From Clostridiales bacterium (GTDB taxonomy: Bacteria; Bacillota_A; Clostridia; Saccharofermentanales; Saccharofermentanaceae): a stretch of 64,000 nucleotides of DNA. The position numbers and the translations under genes were made by a program. The notes under the pieces are model-generated. The model made no database searches. It was given only the letters and a program-made list of their open reading frames with translations, and was not told where the DNA came from. The stretch lies in the NCBI GenBank assembly GCA_024695545.1, contig JAILHZ010000002.1, positions 62,001 through 126,000 of the forward strand, given 5' to 3'. Numbering within the stretch: the first letter of the stretch is position 1; every line of letters begins with the position of its first letter. Shown here one piece after another: positions 15,101 through 24,394 of the stretch.

Positions 15101-16600
15101 TCAGTCGTCCTTTTTCTTATACCCGAACTCATCAAGAAAAACCTGACGATTCTTCCAATCCTTACGTACTTTCACATGCAGATCGAGAAAAACCTTACAG
15201 TCCGTCATCTTCTCGATATTCTCTCTGGCCGCGGTACCGATACGCTTGATCATCTGCCCGTTCTTACCAAGCAGGATGCTCTTATGCGAATCTCTCTCGC
15301 AGATGATCGATGCGTGGATCTTAATCAGGCTTCGGTCATAGCTGTCAACGGCATCTTCCTTGAAATCTTCTTCAAAAGCATCGATCTCGACGGCGGTTCC
15401 GTGCGGGATCTCCTCATTGGTATAGTGCAGGATCTGCTCACGGATCAATTCCGCGGCAATTTCTCTTTCCGACTGGTCTGTTACTTCCTCGATCGGGAAA
15501 TACCTCGGCTGTGACGGAAGCAGACGGATGATCGCCTCCATCAGTTCATCCACACCATCATCCTTCAGGGCGGAGATCGGTACAATATCCGTAAAATCAG
15601 CGATCTTCGAGTAATTAGCAATCAGCGGAAGGAGTGACTCCTTGGTAACAGCATCCGCCTTATTTACTGCAAGGATCAACGGTTTTTTCAGTTTCTTCGC
15701 CATTTCGGCAGCGCGGATCTCCACGTTAGCCGGTTTATTGAATCTACCGTCTGCCATAAGCACAACAACATCAGCACCTTTAGCAGCACGGAAAGAAGAA
15801 TCAACCATAAACTCAGAGAGTTTGGACTGCGGCTTATGAATACCTGGTGTATCGACGAAGATTACCTGGGCATCATCACGGTTATAAATCGCCTGAATGT
15901 TGTTTCTCGTCGTCTGAGGCTTATGGGAAACAATCGCCAGTTTCATTCCCGAAATCGTATTCAGGAGTGTGGATTTACCGACATTCGGACGTCCTACCAG
16001 TGCGCAATACCCACAGTGGGAAAGCATCTCACCGACAGGATGCTCATCTTCCGAAGACATCATAGGAAGATCAGAAGATCTCGGAAGACCGATCTCATTC
16101 ATGATCTCCTCCTGCTTACCAAACATCAGCTCCTCATCTCTACCATTCTCATGATCAAATCCGAGAAGATGCAAAAGTGAGTGAACCGCAAGAAAAACCA
16201 TCTCTCTTTCGATCGAATGGCCATACTCCTCAGCCTGTTTCTTGGCTTTTTCAGGGCAGATCACAACATCGCCGATTGGAAGATACTTCTTCTCCTCAAC
16301 GATAGAAAAATCATAAGGCATCAGTTTGGCATTAAGCTTTCCATCTGTCATATCCAGGATCGGGAAAGAAAGAACATCAGTGACCTTATCCTTTTCACGA
16401 TACTGCGCGTTAAGTTTCCGGATACCGTCTGTTCCGACGAGACGCACATCAACACTGACTTCCGCATCAGATGAGCGGATCTGTGCATCGATATACTCCT
16501 TAGAAAGCAGCAACGCCAGTGCTTTTTCCACATAGGAAAGAAAGACGCCCTCTTCCTCTTTACTGAATGAACGTGTTTTATTGTCGATCTGAATACTCAT
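15101..16600 (-). CDS. era: YbeY endoribonuclease fused to Era GTPase
   Basis: 499 aa in one frame. Residues 1-175 are YbeY, the metal-dependent 16S rRNA 3'-end maturase: REKDKVTDVLSFP, then AVHSLLHLLGFDHE with the three zinc histidines (the usual HG is HS here). Residues about 190-499 are Era: G1 GRPNVGKST, switch region KPQTTRNNI, DTPGIHKPQ, NKAD, and a C-terminal KH domain (SILLGKNGQMIKRIG) that binds the 16S 3' end. In other Clostridia these are neighbouring separate genes; here there is no stop between them, only a linker (SSDLPMMSSEDEHPVGEM). ATG overlaps the pgpH stop by 4 bp. Both halves act on the same rRNA end. Confidence 0.93.
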   Translation of the reverse strand: MSIQIDNKTRSFSKEEEGVFLSYVEKALALLLSKEYIDAQIRSSDAEVSVDVRLVGTDGIRKLNAQYREKDKVTDVLSFPILDMTDGKLNAKLMPYDFSIVEEKKYLPIGDVVICPEKAKKQAEEYGHSIEREMVFLAVHSLLHLLGFDHENGRDEELMFGKQEEIMNEIGLPRSSDLPMMSSEDEHPVGEMLSHCGYCALVGRPNVGKSTLLNTISGMKLAIVSHKPQTTRNNIQAIYNRDDAQVIFVDTPGIHKPQSKLSEFMVDSSFRAAKGADVVVLMADGRFNKPANVEIRAAEMAKKLKKPLILAVNKADAVTKESLLPLIANYSKIADFTDIVPISALKDDGVDELMEAIIRLLPSQPRYFPIEEVTDQSEREIAAELIREQILHYTNEEIPHGTAVEIDAFEEDFKEDAVDSYDRSLIKIHASIICERDSHKSILLGKNGQMIKRIGTAARENIEKMTDCKVFLDLHVKVRKDWKNRQVFLDEFGYKKKDD

Positions 16601-18690
16601 TCCGGATATTTCACCCTTTCATGGAAGAAGCCGGCATAAACCTGCAGCATCGCGCGGATGATCAACTCGATATCATCAAATGACAGTCCTGAATGGATCA
16701 GCTGATCCTCGTCGATCTTCTGCTTAACGATCTTACGGAAAAGCACTTCTGCTTCATCTACTTCGTGTACACCGCGGGAACGTACTGCCGCTTCACAGGA
16801 GTCTGCGATCATAATGATTGCGGATTCGCGTGTAGACGGAACGGATCCCTTGTACTGGAAATTCTCTTTTGTCGGTTCGGGAAGCCCCTTCTCCTTAGCT
16901 TCTTTCTGCGCCTTCATATAGAAATAACCCGGGCAGGTCGTTCCGTGATGCTCAAGGATAATATTCTGAACAGCAGTAGGCAGACGATATTTCTTGGCAA
17001 GTTTCAATCCGTCCGAAGGATGTGATGTAATAATGGCAACACTCTCTTCAATCGGAAGATTGTCATGCGGATTCACCTTATCCTGCTGGTTCTCCGTAAA
17101 GTATTCCGGACGCTCGAGCTTACCGATATCATGGTAATAGGAACCAACCTTCGCAAGAAGTGAATTCGCGCCGATCGCCTCAGCTGCAGCATCCGCAAGA
17201 TTGGCAACCATCATACTGTGCTGGGATGTACCCGGAGCTTCGAGGAACAGTCTCTTCTGAAGCGGATGGCTCTGCTGAGCAAGATCCAAAAGGCGGATCG
17301 GAGAAGCCGTATTGGAGATAAGCTCGAAGAGCGGCTGGAAACCGATCGCGGCAACAACTGAACATCCGGTACCGATGACACACCACAGAACGGAATTAAA
17401 AGCATCCGTCATCGAAGACTGGGTAACCAGATTGTACCCCAGTGAGGCAGCAAGAGAAGCCACACAGGAGAAAATAATAAGCGTTGCTGCATTGAATTTA
17501 CGGTTTCTCTGTCCGGCAATGACCGAGCTTACGAAGATCGTGATCACGGAGATGAAGATGAATTCCGTATCGAATCCGCTCATCGGAAGTACGACAAGCA
17601 GTGACAGGATACTCATGGTAATACCGCCCTGAATACCCAGATAGATAGCAAAAATGACTGCCGTAAACATGATCGTCGAGAACAAAGGAGAGATCGATGT
17701 CAGATAACGGCTGGAAATGAGCGGTACGATAAATGCAAGCATAAGAGCAATGAGCGTCTTCGAATCGATCTCCTCCATTGTCTTATTCTCAAATCTGGAA
17801 AGATAAAAAGCTCCGGCAGCTACAATGATAAACATGTAGACGATAATACCCAGAAGAAGCATATAGTTAAAAGAATTCGTAGGCAGCAGGTTCAGATCCT
17901 TCAACTGGCTGAACATGTGAGGTGTGATCGTCTCACCGACACTGATGATTCTCGTACCTTTCTGAATCATAACCGGCTCGCTGATGGCATTCTTATATGC
18001 AGCCACACGTTCATTCTCTGTTGCCTTCTCATCATAAACGGCGTTCGGCTTAAGAAAAGCATTCAGAAGATTCCGGATAAGGTCTTTCTGAGAGATGTAC
18101 TCATTACTGTTATGTGTACGGCTCTCTTCGATATTCGACGTATAATTACTGATCTCCTGCTGAAGCATCTGCGCATCGAGCGCATTCATGGAGATCATCT
18201 CAGTGATTTCCTTAGTTTCGAATTCCACATACGAAAAATCAACAAAAGAGATATTGGCAAGAGTATAAGCGACTTCATCATCCAGTTCGATCGAATAAGA
18301 TTCCTTTACTGCGGACTTAAGAAGCGAGGCCATTTCCGACTTAGTGCGGATCACCATCCCGATATCATCAATATTCGATTTGCGGAGTTCTTCACAGTAG
18401 GAAAAGAAACCTTCAACAAGTTCCTTATTCTCATCGGAGACCTCAGAGGAGATAACATAGATCGGAGCAACTTCCGATCTGGCCAGACGGGCACGTCTTT
18501 CCGTCTCGTACGTATCCTTGACGGTTCTGGACGCCGTAATATCGTATTCACAGGTCTGACCCTGATAGACATCATACTGTTTCGGCAGAGAACCAAAATA
18601 GACGATCGCGACCATCAGTACCGCAAGCAGTGCGATGGCAACAATACGGATCACCTTGAACAGCTTCTGGTTCTTCTTCGAATTACGCAT
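16597..18690 (-). CDS. pgpH: 7TMR-HD membrane phosphodiesterase (PgpH/YqfF type)
   Basis: 697 aa from ATG 18690, which overlaps the phoH stop (ATGCGTAA). A first membrane helix (residues 15-35) is followed by an extracellular 7TMR-HDED domain of about 230 residues, then a seven-helix bundle (from about MLLLGIIVYMFIIVAAGAF), then a cytoplasmic HD domain with HSMMVANLADAAAEAIG, YYHDIGKL and ILEHHG. The family hydrolyses cyclic di-AMP to pApA and so controls osmolyte and wall homeostasis. Neighbours phoH and ybeY are its standard partners. A further ATG at 18717 is open in frame but has no ribosome site before it. Confidence 0.94.
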   Translation of the reverse strand: MRNSKKNQKLFKVIRIVAIALLAVLMVAIVYFGSLPKQYDVYQGQTCEYDITASRTVKDTYETERRARLARSEVAPIYVISSEVSDENKELVEGFFSYCEELRKSNIDDIGMVIRTKSEMASLLKSAVKESYSIELDDEVAYTLANISFVDFSYVEFETKEITEMISMNALDAQMLQQEISNYTSNIEESRTHNSNEYISQKDLIRNLLNAFLKPNAVYDEKATENERVAAYKNAISEPVMIQKGTRIISVGETITPHMFSQLKDLNLLPTNSFNYMLLLGIIVYMFIIVAAGAFYLSRFENKTMEEIDSKTLIALMLAFIVPLISSRYLTSISPLFSTIMFTAVIFAIYLGIQGGITMSILSLLVVLPMSGFDTEFIFISVITIFVSSVIAGQRNRKFNAATLIIFSCVASLAASLGYNLVTQSSMTDAFNSVLWCVIGTGCSVVAAIGFQPLFELISNTASPIRLLDLAQQSHPLQKRLFLEAPGTSQHSMMVANLADAAAEAIGANSLLAKVGSYYHDIGKLERPEYFTENQQDKVNPHDNLPIEESVAIITSHPSDGLKLAKKYRLPTAVQNIILEHHGTTCPGYFYMKAQKEAKEKGLPEPTKENFQYKGSVPSTRESAIIMIADSCEAAVRSRGVHEVDEAEVLFRKIVKQKIDEDQLIHSGLSFDDIELIIRAMLQVYAGFFHERVKYPE

Positions 18691-19642
18691 GTCCCCCCTG
18701 TCTCCTTTCCCTTGCATTATAAGCCATTATGATCTTTTGTACCAACGGGTTTCTGACAATATCCGTCTCATGTAACGAAACTGTAGAAATACCGGAGATA
18801 TCACGAAGGATCCGCATGGCATCATCAAGACCGTTCGGATAACCGGAAGGCAGGTCGATCTGCGTCGTATCGCCACAGACACACACTCTGGAATTCATAC
18901 CCATTCGGGTCAGGAACATCATCATCTGCTCGATCGTCGTATTCTGAGCTTCGTCCAGAAGAATGAACGAATCATCGAGGTTACGTCCTCGCATATATGC
19001 CAGAGGAGAAACTTCGATAATACCACGCTCCATGTTTCTCTCGAAACCTTCTCTTCCCATCAGTTCAAGAAGAGCATCATAGATCGGACGCATATACGGA
19101 TCGACTTTTTCTTCAATATCACCCGGAAGATAACCGAGTTTCTCGCCTGCTTCAACCGCAGGACGGGTCAGGATGATACGTGAAACAGAACGCTCACGAA
19201 GCGCGAGAACGGCCATCGCCACACCGAGAAAAGTCTTTCCGGAGCCGGCAGGTCCTTTACAGATGACCACATCATTCTTCGACATGGCATCCACATATAC
19301 ACGCTGACCAAGAGTCTTGGCACGTACAGAGCGTCCGGCAGGTGTCGTAAGAATAACCGGATCCTCATCATCCATGAAATCTTCAAGGAGATTATCTTTC
19401 TCAAGAAGGCAAAGATATCTTACCGAGAGGATATCAAGCTGTTCCTTCTTTCCGAGGACCTTGTCCATGGCTCTGAGAACGTCTTCCGACATACGGATAG
19501 AGTCTGAAGAACCTCTTACCGAGATGCCGGAATCAAGCGCAATGACTTCACAGTCAAACATATCCGCGACGACCTTCAGCCAGGCGCAGTTATTCGATGA
19601 AAGCTCACAAAGATGATCTACTTTTAATAACGTCTCTTCCAA
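18683..19642 (-). CDS. phoH: PhoH-family ATPase
   Basis: 319 aa if translation starts at TTG 19642, which has AAAGGAG 8 bases upstream; the frame is also open to ATG 19666, which overlaps the end of rluD and lacks a ribosome site. Walker A is CKGPAGSGKTFLGVAMA, Walker B is FILLDEAQNTTIEQM, and the family segment LTRPAVEAGEKLGYLPGD is intact. A KH-like region precedes the ATPase. PhoH proteins are ATPases with a suspected RNA role, nearly always next to ybeY, as here. The last 8 bp overlap pgpH. Confidence 0.93.
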   Translation of the reverse strand: MEETLLKVDHLCELSSNNCAWLKVVADMFDCEVIALDSGISVRGSSDSIRMSEDVLRAMDKVLGKKEQLDILSVRYLCLLEKDNLLEDFMDDEDPVILTTPAGRSVRAKTLGQRVYVDAMSKNDVVICKGPAGSGKTFLGVAMAVLALRERSVSRIILTRPAVEAGEKLGYLPGDIEEKVDPYMRPIYDALLELMGREGFERNMERGIIEVSPLAYMRGRNLDDSFILLDEAQNTTIEQMMMFLTRMGMNSRVCVCGDTTQIDLPSGYPNGLDDAMRILRDISGISTVSLHETDIVRNPLVQKIIMAYNARERRQGGHA

Positions 19643-19655
19643 GTCCACCTCTCCT

Positions 19656-20564
19656 TTACACGTCATTACGGAGCAATTCCAGAAGTTTCTGATAATGTTC
19701 GGGTATATCGGCTTTAAAATCGATCAATTCTTCAGTACGCGGATGGATGAAACGGATCGACGTACTGTGAAGTGCCTGTCCATGCAGGTTATACTTCTCT
19801 CTCTTCGGCGCATAAAGCGGGTCACCGATACATGGATGTCCGATATACGTCATATGCGCACGGATCTGATGTGTACGTCCAGTTTCCAAACGGCAAAGAA
19901 GATCTGTCCCCTTGCGGAAACGTTCAAGCACTTGAAAATGCGTAATGGAATCCTTGCCATTCTCGCAGACAGTCATCTTCCGTCTGTCGTTTGTTGCACG
20001 TCCGATCGGCGCATGGATCGTTCCCTTATCAGAGTCAACGATACCATAAACACAGGCACGATACTCACGTACAACCTCATGTTTCGCAATCATATCAGCC
20101 ATGGCCAGATGTGTCTCATTATTCTTTACCGCAACCATCAGTCCGGAAGTATCCATATCAATACGGTGTACAATACCAGGACGGATAACACCATTAATAT
20201 CCGAAAGCTTGCCTGCGCAGTGATAAAGAAGCGCATTAACAAGAGTTCCGGAATAATGACCGGGGGCGGGATGAACGACCATGCCCTGAGGCTTATTGAT
20301 GATGATCAGATCATCATCTTCATACACGATATCCAGAGGGATATTCTCGGGTTTCGCGTCTGTATCCACCGGCGGCGGGAAATCAATATCGATCGTCTCT
20401 CCGCCAAAAACTTTGAAGGACGCCTTGACCGGTTTTCCATCAACGGTAACTGCACCATCCGCGATGAGCTGGGCTGCGCGGGATCTTGTAAGATCCGGGC
20501 AGGCCTGTGGAATATAGGCATCGACTCTTCCCTGATAATTCTCAACTACATACGACTCGATCAT
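19656..20564 (-). CDS. rluD: RluD-type 23S rRNA pseudouridine synthase
   Basis: 302 aa. An N-terminal S4 RNA-binding domain (RVDAYIPQACPDLTRSRAAQ) precedes the RluA-family catalytic domain. The catalytic aspartate is in RPGIVHRIDMDTSGLMVAV, and LETGRTHQIRAHMTYIGHP is the second family motif. The likely substrate is helix 69 of 23S rRNA, but RluA-family targets cannot be assigned firmly from sequence. It overlaps the end of lspA by 4 bp; lspA-rluD is a very common pair. Confidence 0.92.
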   Translation of the reverse strand: MIESYVVENYQGRVDAYIPQACPDLTRSRAAQLIADGAVTVDGKPVKASFKVFGGETIDIDFPPPVDTDAKPENIPLDIVYEDDDLIIINKPQGMVVHPAPGHYSGTLVNALLYHCAGKLSDINGVIRPGIVHRIDMDTSGLMVAVKNNETHLAMADMIAKHEVVREYRACVYGIVDSDKGTIHAPIGRATNDRRKMTVCENGKDSITHFQVLERFRKGTDLLCRLETGRTHQIRAHMTYIGHPCIGDPLYAPKREKYNLHGQALHSTSIRFIHPRTEELIDFKADIPEHYQKLLELLRNDV

Positions 20565-21184
20565 TCTACATCCTCGTCAGAAATTTCATCTGATTTATCA
20601 TCCCCATTGAGCCCGTTGGGGAAAAGATTGCCCGACTCCTCCTTCGGCTCTTCTTTCTTCGAAGAAAACGGGATCTCGGGAATAAACTTCTCATTGAAAA
20701 ACAGCAGCACGGCAAGCGCGATGCAGGAAAGTGTAATGCAGATATCCGCTACATTGAAGATCGGAAACTGGTAACTTCCGAACTGAACGCTGATAAAGTC
20801 AATAACATACTTAAGACGAATACGATCGATCAGGTTGCCGAGTGTGCCCGCAGAAAGGAAAATAAGGCAGATCGAGAGTCTTCTGCTTCTGTACTTCGCA
20901 AGTACAAAGTAGGACAGGAAAATCAGCAATACGAAAGCAAGCGCAGATATTACTGACAGCATCGTAACGCCCCATGATTTATTCGCGAACATGCTAAAAG
21001 CACTTCCCGTGTTCTTCACGTACATCAGCGAAAGGAAGTTCTTGATGATCGGTGAGACCTGATGGGATGCCAGAGATTTAACGGCCAGATCCTTGGTAAA
21101 CTGATCGATAAAAACAAGCACGACGAAGAGCTCTGAAAAGAGCACGTACGTCATCCAGGTCGGTTTCTTGAGTTCTTTATTCAT
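20561..21184 (-). CDS. lspA: Lipoprotein signal peptidase II with an acidic C-terminal tail
   Basis: 207 aa. Four membrane helices and both catalytic aspartates are visible (GTLGNLIDRIRLKYVIDF and FPIFNVADICITLS). YVKNTGSAFSMF is the family motif after the first helix. It cleaves the signal peptide of prolipoproteins at the lipobox cysteine, such as the lipoprotein at 25513-26955. The last 35 residues are a charged tail (KKEEPKEESGN and beyond), making it longer than the usual 150-165. It overlaps ymdB by 8 bp. Confidence 0.94.
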   Translation of the reverse strand: MNKELKKPTWMTYVLFSELFVVLVFIDQFTKDLAVKSLASHQVSPIIKNFLSLMYVKNTGSAFSMFANKSWGVTMLSVISALAFVLLIFLSYFVLAKYRSRRLSICLIFLSAGTLGNLIDRIRLKYVIDFISVQFGSYQFPIFNVADICITLSCIALAVLLFFNEKFIPEIPFSSKKEEPKEESGNLFPNGLNGDDKSDEISDEDVE

Positions 21185-21965
21185 ATAACTTGATCCTTTC
21201 TATTTTAAGGCACTTTCCATTTGAAATATCAAGATCTGCCATGACCGCATGCATAGTGGCCGGACCATCTGCAGGCTGATATCTGGCAGGAAGCTTATCT
21301 ACAAGTCTGCGCAAAGAGGCATCTGCATCCATTCCGAGGATTCCGTCAGATGTCCCGGTCATTCCGACATCACTTATATATCCGGTACCACATGGGAGTA
21401 TCGTTTCATCTGCAGTCTGCACATGCGTATGTGTTCCAAGAACAAGAGATACGCGGCCATCACAGTAATAACCCATCGCACCTTTCTCACTGGTGGTCTC
21501 CGCATGGAAATCGATTAGAATATTCGTAGGAGAATACTCCTTCTTCCATCTGTCGATATTAGAGGCAAAGAAAGAAAACGGAGAATCCGCAAGAGGTGTA
21601 ACAAACACCTGTCCCATCAGGGATACAACGAGAAGGCGCCCCTTCTCACCAAGGTCGATAAGATACTCGGAAGAGCCAGGCCAGGCGGCACTTACATTGC
21701 CGGGACGTATAACGCGCTTCTCTGAATCGGCAAACTGCTGATAACTGGGACAGGAGAAGGAATGATTCCCGAGCGTGATGCAATCCGCGCCAAAAGAAAA
21801 GATCTCTTTAGCCGAAGCATAATTGATCCCAAGACCGGCGGCGACATTTTCCGCGTTTACTATACAGGCATCTACCTTCTGTTCTGTAAGATATGCCTTC
21901 AATTTATTCTTCAAGATACGTTTTCCAGGATGGGCTACCACATCTCCGACAAAAAGGATCCTCAA
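21177..21965 (-). CDS. ymdB: YmdB-family metallophosphoesterase
   Basis: 262 aa, the family length. Di-metal site motifs: MRILFVGDVVAHPGKR, NAENVAAGLG, ITLGNHSF, ILIDFHAETTSEK and VLGTHTHVQTAD. YmdB of Bacillus hydrolyses 2',3'-cyclic nucleotides and affects biofilm and motility. It is normally next to rny, as here (separated by a terminator). Its stop overlaps lspA. Confidence 0.93.
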   Translation of the reverse strand: MRILFVGDVVAHPGKRILKNKLKAYLTEQKVDACIVNAENVAAGLGINYASAKEIFSFGADCITLGNHSFSCPSYQQFADSEKRVIRPGNVSAAWPGSSEYLIDLGEKGRLLVVSLMGQVFVTPLADSPFSFFASNIDRWKKEYSPTNILIDFHAETTSEKGAMGYYCDGRVSLVLGTHTHVQTADETILPCGTGYISDVGMTGTSDGILGMDADASLRRLVDKLPARYQPADGPATMHAVMADLDISNGKCLKIERIKLYE

Positions 21966-22005
21966 TTGCTATTCCTCTATTCTAAGATATATGGCTTATT
22001 TTACC

Positions 22006-22046
22006 ATAAAAAAAGAGCCTATTCCCTTATGAAATAGACTCTTTTT
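22006..22046 (-). terminator. Terminator of rny
   Basis: On the minus strand, AAAGAGTCTATTTC / GGAATAGGCTCTTT forms a stem with a 5-base loop and a run of T. A-runs on the other flank could make it work both ways. Confidence 0.9.
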
Positions 22047-22055
22047 TGTTTCGGT

Positions 22056-23645
22056 TTACTTTGCTACATCCGAGGCACGTGTTTCACGGATTATATTGAC
22101 CTTGATCTGACCCGGATAATCGAGTTCTTCCTCGATCCGCTTACATATATCACGGGCTCTTAAGATCATATCGTCGTCCGAAACCTTATCCGGACTTACG
22201 ATGACACGCACTTCACGACCTGCCTGGATCGCAAAGGCTTTCTCGACACCATCAAAACTGGTAGCGATTTCTTCCAACTTCTGAATTCTCTTAACATATG
22301 TTTCCATATTCTCACGACGCGCACCCGGTCTTGCCGCAGAAATCGCATCCGCCGCTGCTACCAGGACGGCGATCTCTGTTGTCGGCTCCACATCACCATG
22401 GTGGGACATGATCGCATTAATTACCGTGTCGTTCTCTTTATAACGACGAGCAATATCTGCACCTAACTCGATATGAGAACCCTCAAGTTCAAAGTCAGCA
22501 GCCTTTCCGATATCATGCAACAAGCCTGCTCTTCGAGCAAGCATCTCATCCAGACCTAATTCTGCCGCCATCATGCTTGCCAGCCAGGCGACTTCAATTG
22601 AATGCTGCAACACATTCTGCCCGTAGCTCGTACGATAACGCAGACGTCCGAGATATTTGATGATCTCAGGATTCAGACCGACGATGCCGGTATCAAAAGC
22701 AGCTCTCTCACCTTCCTGCTTGATCGTCTGGTTGACTTCTTTACGGGCTTTGTGAGACATCTCTTCGATTCTCGCAGGATGGATACGGCCATCCAAAATC
22801 AATCTTTCAATTGTCAATCGGGCGATTTCACGCCGGATCGGGTCAAAACTTGATAGAATAACAGCTTCAGGAGTATCGTCGATGATAATATCAACGCCTG
22901 TGCTTGTCTCGATCGCACGGATATTTCTACCTTCACGACCAATAATACGTCCCTTCATCTCATCATTCGGCAGGGACACGACCGAAACGGTCACTTCGGA
23001 CACATAGTCTGAAGCATAACGCTGGATCGCATTGACCACGATCTCACGCGATTTCTTGTCGGCTTCAGCCTTGGCCTGTTCTTCCATCTGCTTCAGCATT
23101 ACTGCCATGTCGTGGCTGTATTCACGCTGTGCAGCATCAAGAACAAGATTTCGAGCATCACTTACAGACAATCCGGATACTTTCTCCAGCTCGATCACTT
23201 TCTGACGTTCCAGTTCCTTTGCCTTTTCTTCCAGAGCCATTACATCGCTGACACGGGATTCAAGAGCACTTTCCTTCTGTTCCATCGCTTCGATCTTGCG
23301 GTTCAGGGATTCCTCTTTCTGCTCGAGACGGTTTCTCTCTCTGGCAATCTCGGATTTTCTCTCTCTAACGTCTTTCTCAAGATCGAGTTTCGCGTTAGTT
23401 ATCTCCTCTTTCGCCTGTAAAAGAAGCTCTCTCTTTCTGCTTTCAGCATTCTTCTGCGCCTCACCAATCACTCTTTCTGCATCTTCTTCTGCTTTAGCCA
23501 CATCAGCTTCCAGCTTCTGCTGTTTCGCGGACAGACCCTTGCGGTAATATAATACGGAAAAACATACACTGATGAGAGCACCGACTACAAAAGCAATTAC
23601 AATCAATAGAATTGCTAACCAAAGTTCTATGGTACTCACCTCCAA
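22056..23645 (-). CDS. rny: Ribonuclease Y (start codon uncertain)
   Basis: Up to 529 aa. An N-terminal membrane anchor ([18 protein letters not shown]) leads into a long coiled coil (residues 45-190), a KH domain ([15 protein letters not shown]), and an HD domain ([31 protein letters not shown]). RNase Y initiates mRNA decay at the membrane. The coordinates use TTG 23645, the longest canonical start, but no ribosome site precedes it. A strong GGAGGTGAG lies 5-8 bases before an in-frame ATA (23628-23630), which may be the true start and gives 524 aa. The gene has its own promoter and terminator. Confidence 0.95.
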   Translation of the reverse strand: MEVSTIELWLAILLIVIAFVVGALISVCFSVLYYRKGLSAKQQKLEADVAKAEEDAERVIGEAQKNAESRKRELLLQAKEEITNAKLDLEKDVRERKSEIARERNRLEQKEESLNRKIEAMEQKESALESRVSDVMALEEKAKELERQKVIELEKVSGLSVSDARNLVLDAAQREYSHDMAVMLKQMEEQAKAEADKKSREIVVNAIQRYASDYVSEVTVSVVSLPNDEMKGRIIGREGRNIRAIETSTGVDIIIDDTPEAVILSSFDPIRREIARLTIERLILDGRIHPARIEEMSHKARKEVNQTIKQEGERAAFDTGIVGLNPEIIKYLGRLRYRTSYGQNVLQHSIEVAWLASMMAAELGLDEMLARRAGLLHDIGKAADFELEGSHIELGADIARRYKENDTVINAIMSHHGDVEPTTEIAVLVAAADAISAARPGARRENMETYVKRIQKLEEIATSFDGVEKAFAIQAGREVRVIVSPDKVSDDDMILRARDICKRIEEELDYPGQIKVNIIRETRASDVAK

Positions 23646-23672
23646 TATTTAGTTTTCAAGATTCAAAAATAC

Positions 23673-23688
23673 GTTCGAAAAGTCGAAC
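23673..23688. repeat. Inverted repeat in the rny leader
   Basis: GTTCG and CGAAC flank AAAAGT on the plus strand. It starts within about 10 bp downstream of the rny -10, so it could be an operator or a 5' RNA hairpin. Confidence 0.45.
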
Positions 23689-23695
23689 CCATATA

Positions 23696-23725
23696 ATTTT
23701 AATGATAAAATAGTTCGATTGTCAA
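23696..23725 (-). promoter_or_regulatory. Promoter of rny
   Basis: On the minus strand: -35 TTGACA (consensus), 18-bp spacer, -10 TAAAAT. It lies between the flavin reductase stop and rny. Confidence 0.75.
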
Positions 23726-23735
23726 CTTAATCGGC

Positions 23736-24377
23736 CTATTTGTTGCTGTTTTTGTTAGATTTCTTTGTCTTTTTGGCAGGCATCCTTCTCTTAAGAGCTT
23801 CCTTGGATGCAACCGAGTAGCCGAAAAATCCAAGCATCTTTCCGAGAGTGTAGTATTCGCCGTGTGAATACGATACAAGATGCGCCTTCTCAAGACAGAT
23901 CTTTCCCTTCTTATCAATAAGATTCTCATCTACCGAAACTCCGATCACCTCAGCCAGAAACATATCATGAGACCCGAGTTCGATGATATCCTTCAGTCTG
24001 CAGGAAAGTGAGACTGGAGCCTCCTTTATCTGAGGAGCGTATTTAAGGCCTTCAGCCTCAATCGCCGTAAGTCCGGTCTTTTCGAATTTATCTTCTTTCG
24101 AACCGCTTCTTACGCCACAGTAATCACAGGCTTTTGCAAGATCCTCCGACACAAGATTGACCACAAATTCCTGAGTCTCACAGATCAGATCATGGGAGTG
24201 ACGGCTTTTCCTTATGGAAACTGATACCATCGGCGGTTCGGAATTGATCGTTCCCGCCCAGGCCACCGTAATGATATTCGGTCTTTTATCGATTTTCCGC
24301 GGGTCTTTACCGGCACAAGAGATCATAACGACAGGAACCGGATTTAGCATAGTTGAAGGCGGCATATTTACTTTCAT
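23736..24377 (-). CDS. Flavin reductase family protein (FMN-binding split barrel)
   Basis: 213 aa. The split-barrel pattern is recognisable: STMLNPVPVVMISC, NIITVAWAGTINSEPPMVSV, SIRKSRHSHDLI, FVVNLVSEDLAKACDYCGVR, and FLAEVIGVSVDENL. Such proteins bind FMN and reduce it or a small substrate with NAD(P)H; the substrate is not predictable. The C terminus has a lysine-rich tail (MPAKKTKKSNKNSNK). It ends just before the rny promoter and starts 17 bp after the GNAT-MGMT gene, so the two probably share a transcript. Confidence 0.88.
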   Translation of the reverse strand: MKVNMPPSTMLNPVPVVMISCAGKDPRKIDKRPNIITVAWAGTINSEPPMVSVSIRKSRHSHDLICETQEFVVNLVSEDLAKACDYCGVRSGSKEDKFEKTGLTAIEAEGLKYAPQIKEAPVSLSCRLKDIIELGSHDMFLAEVIGVSVDENLIDKKGKICLEKAHLVSYSHGEYYTLGKMLGFFGYSVASKEALKRRMPAKKTKKSNKNSNK

Positions 24378-24394
24378 ATTCAGACTCCTCTCAA

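Noticed and set aside
22006..22046. Riboswitch upstream of ymdB
   Set aside because: The hairpin is a plain terminator for rny; there is no room for an aptamer before ymdB.
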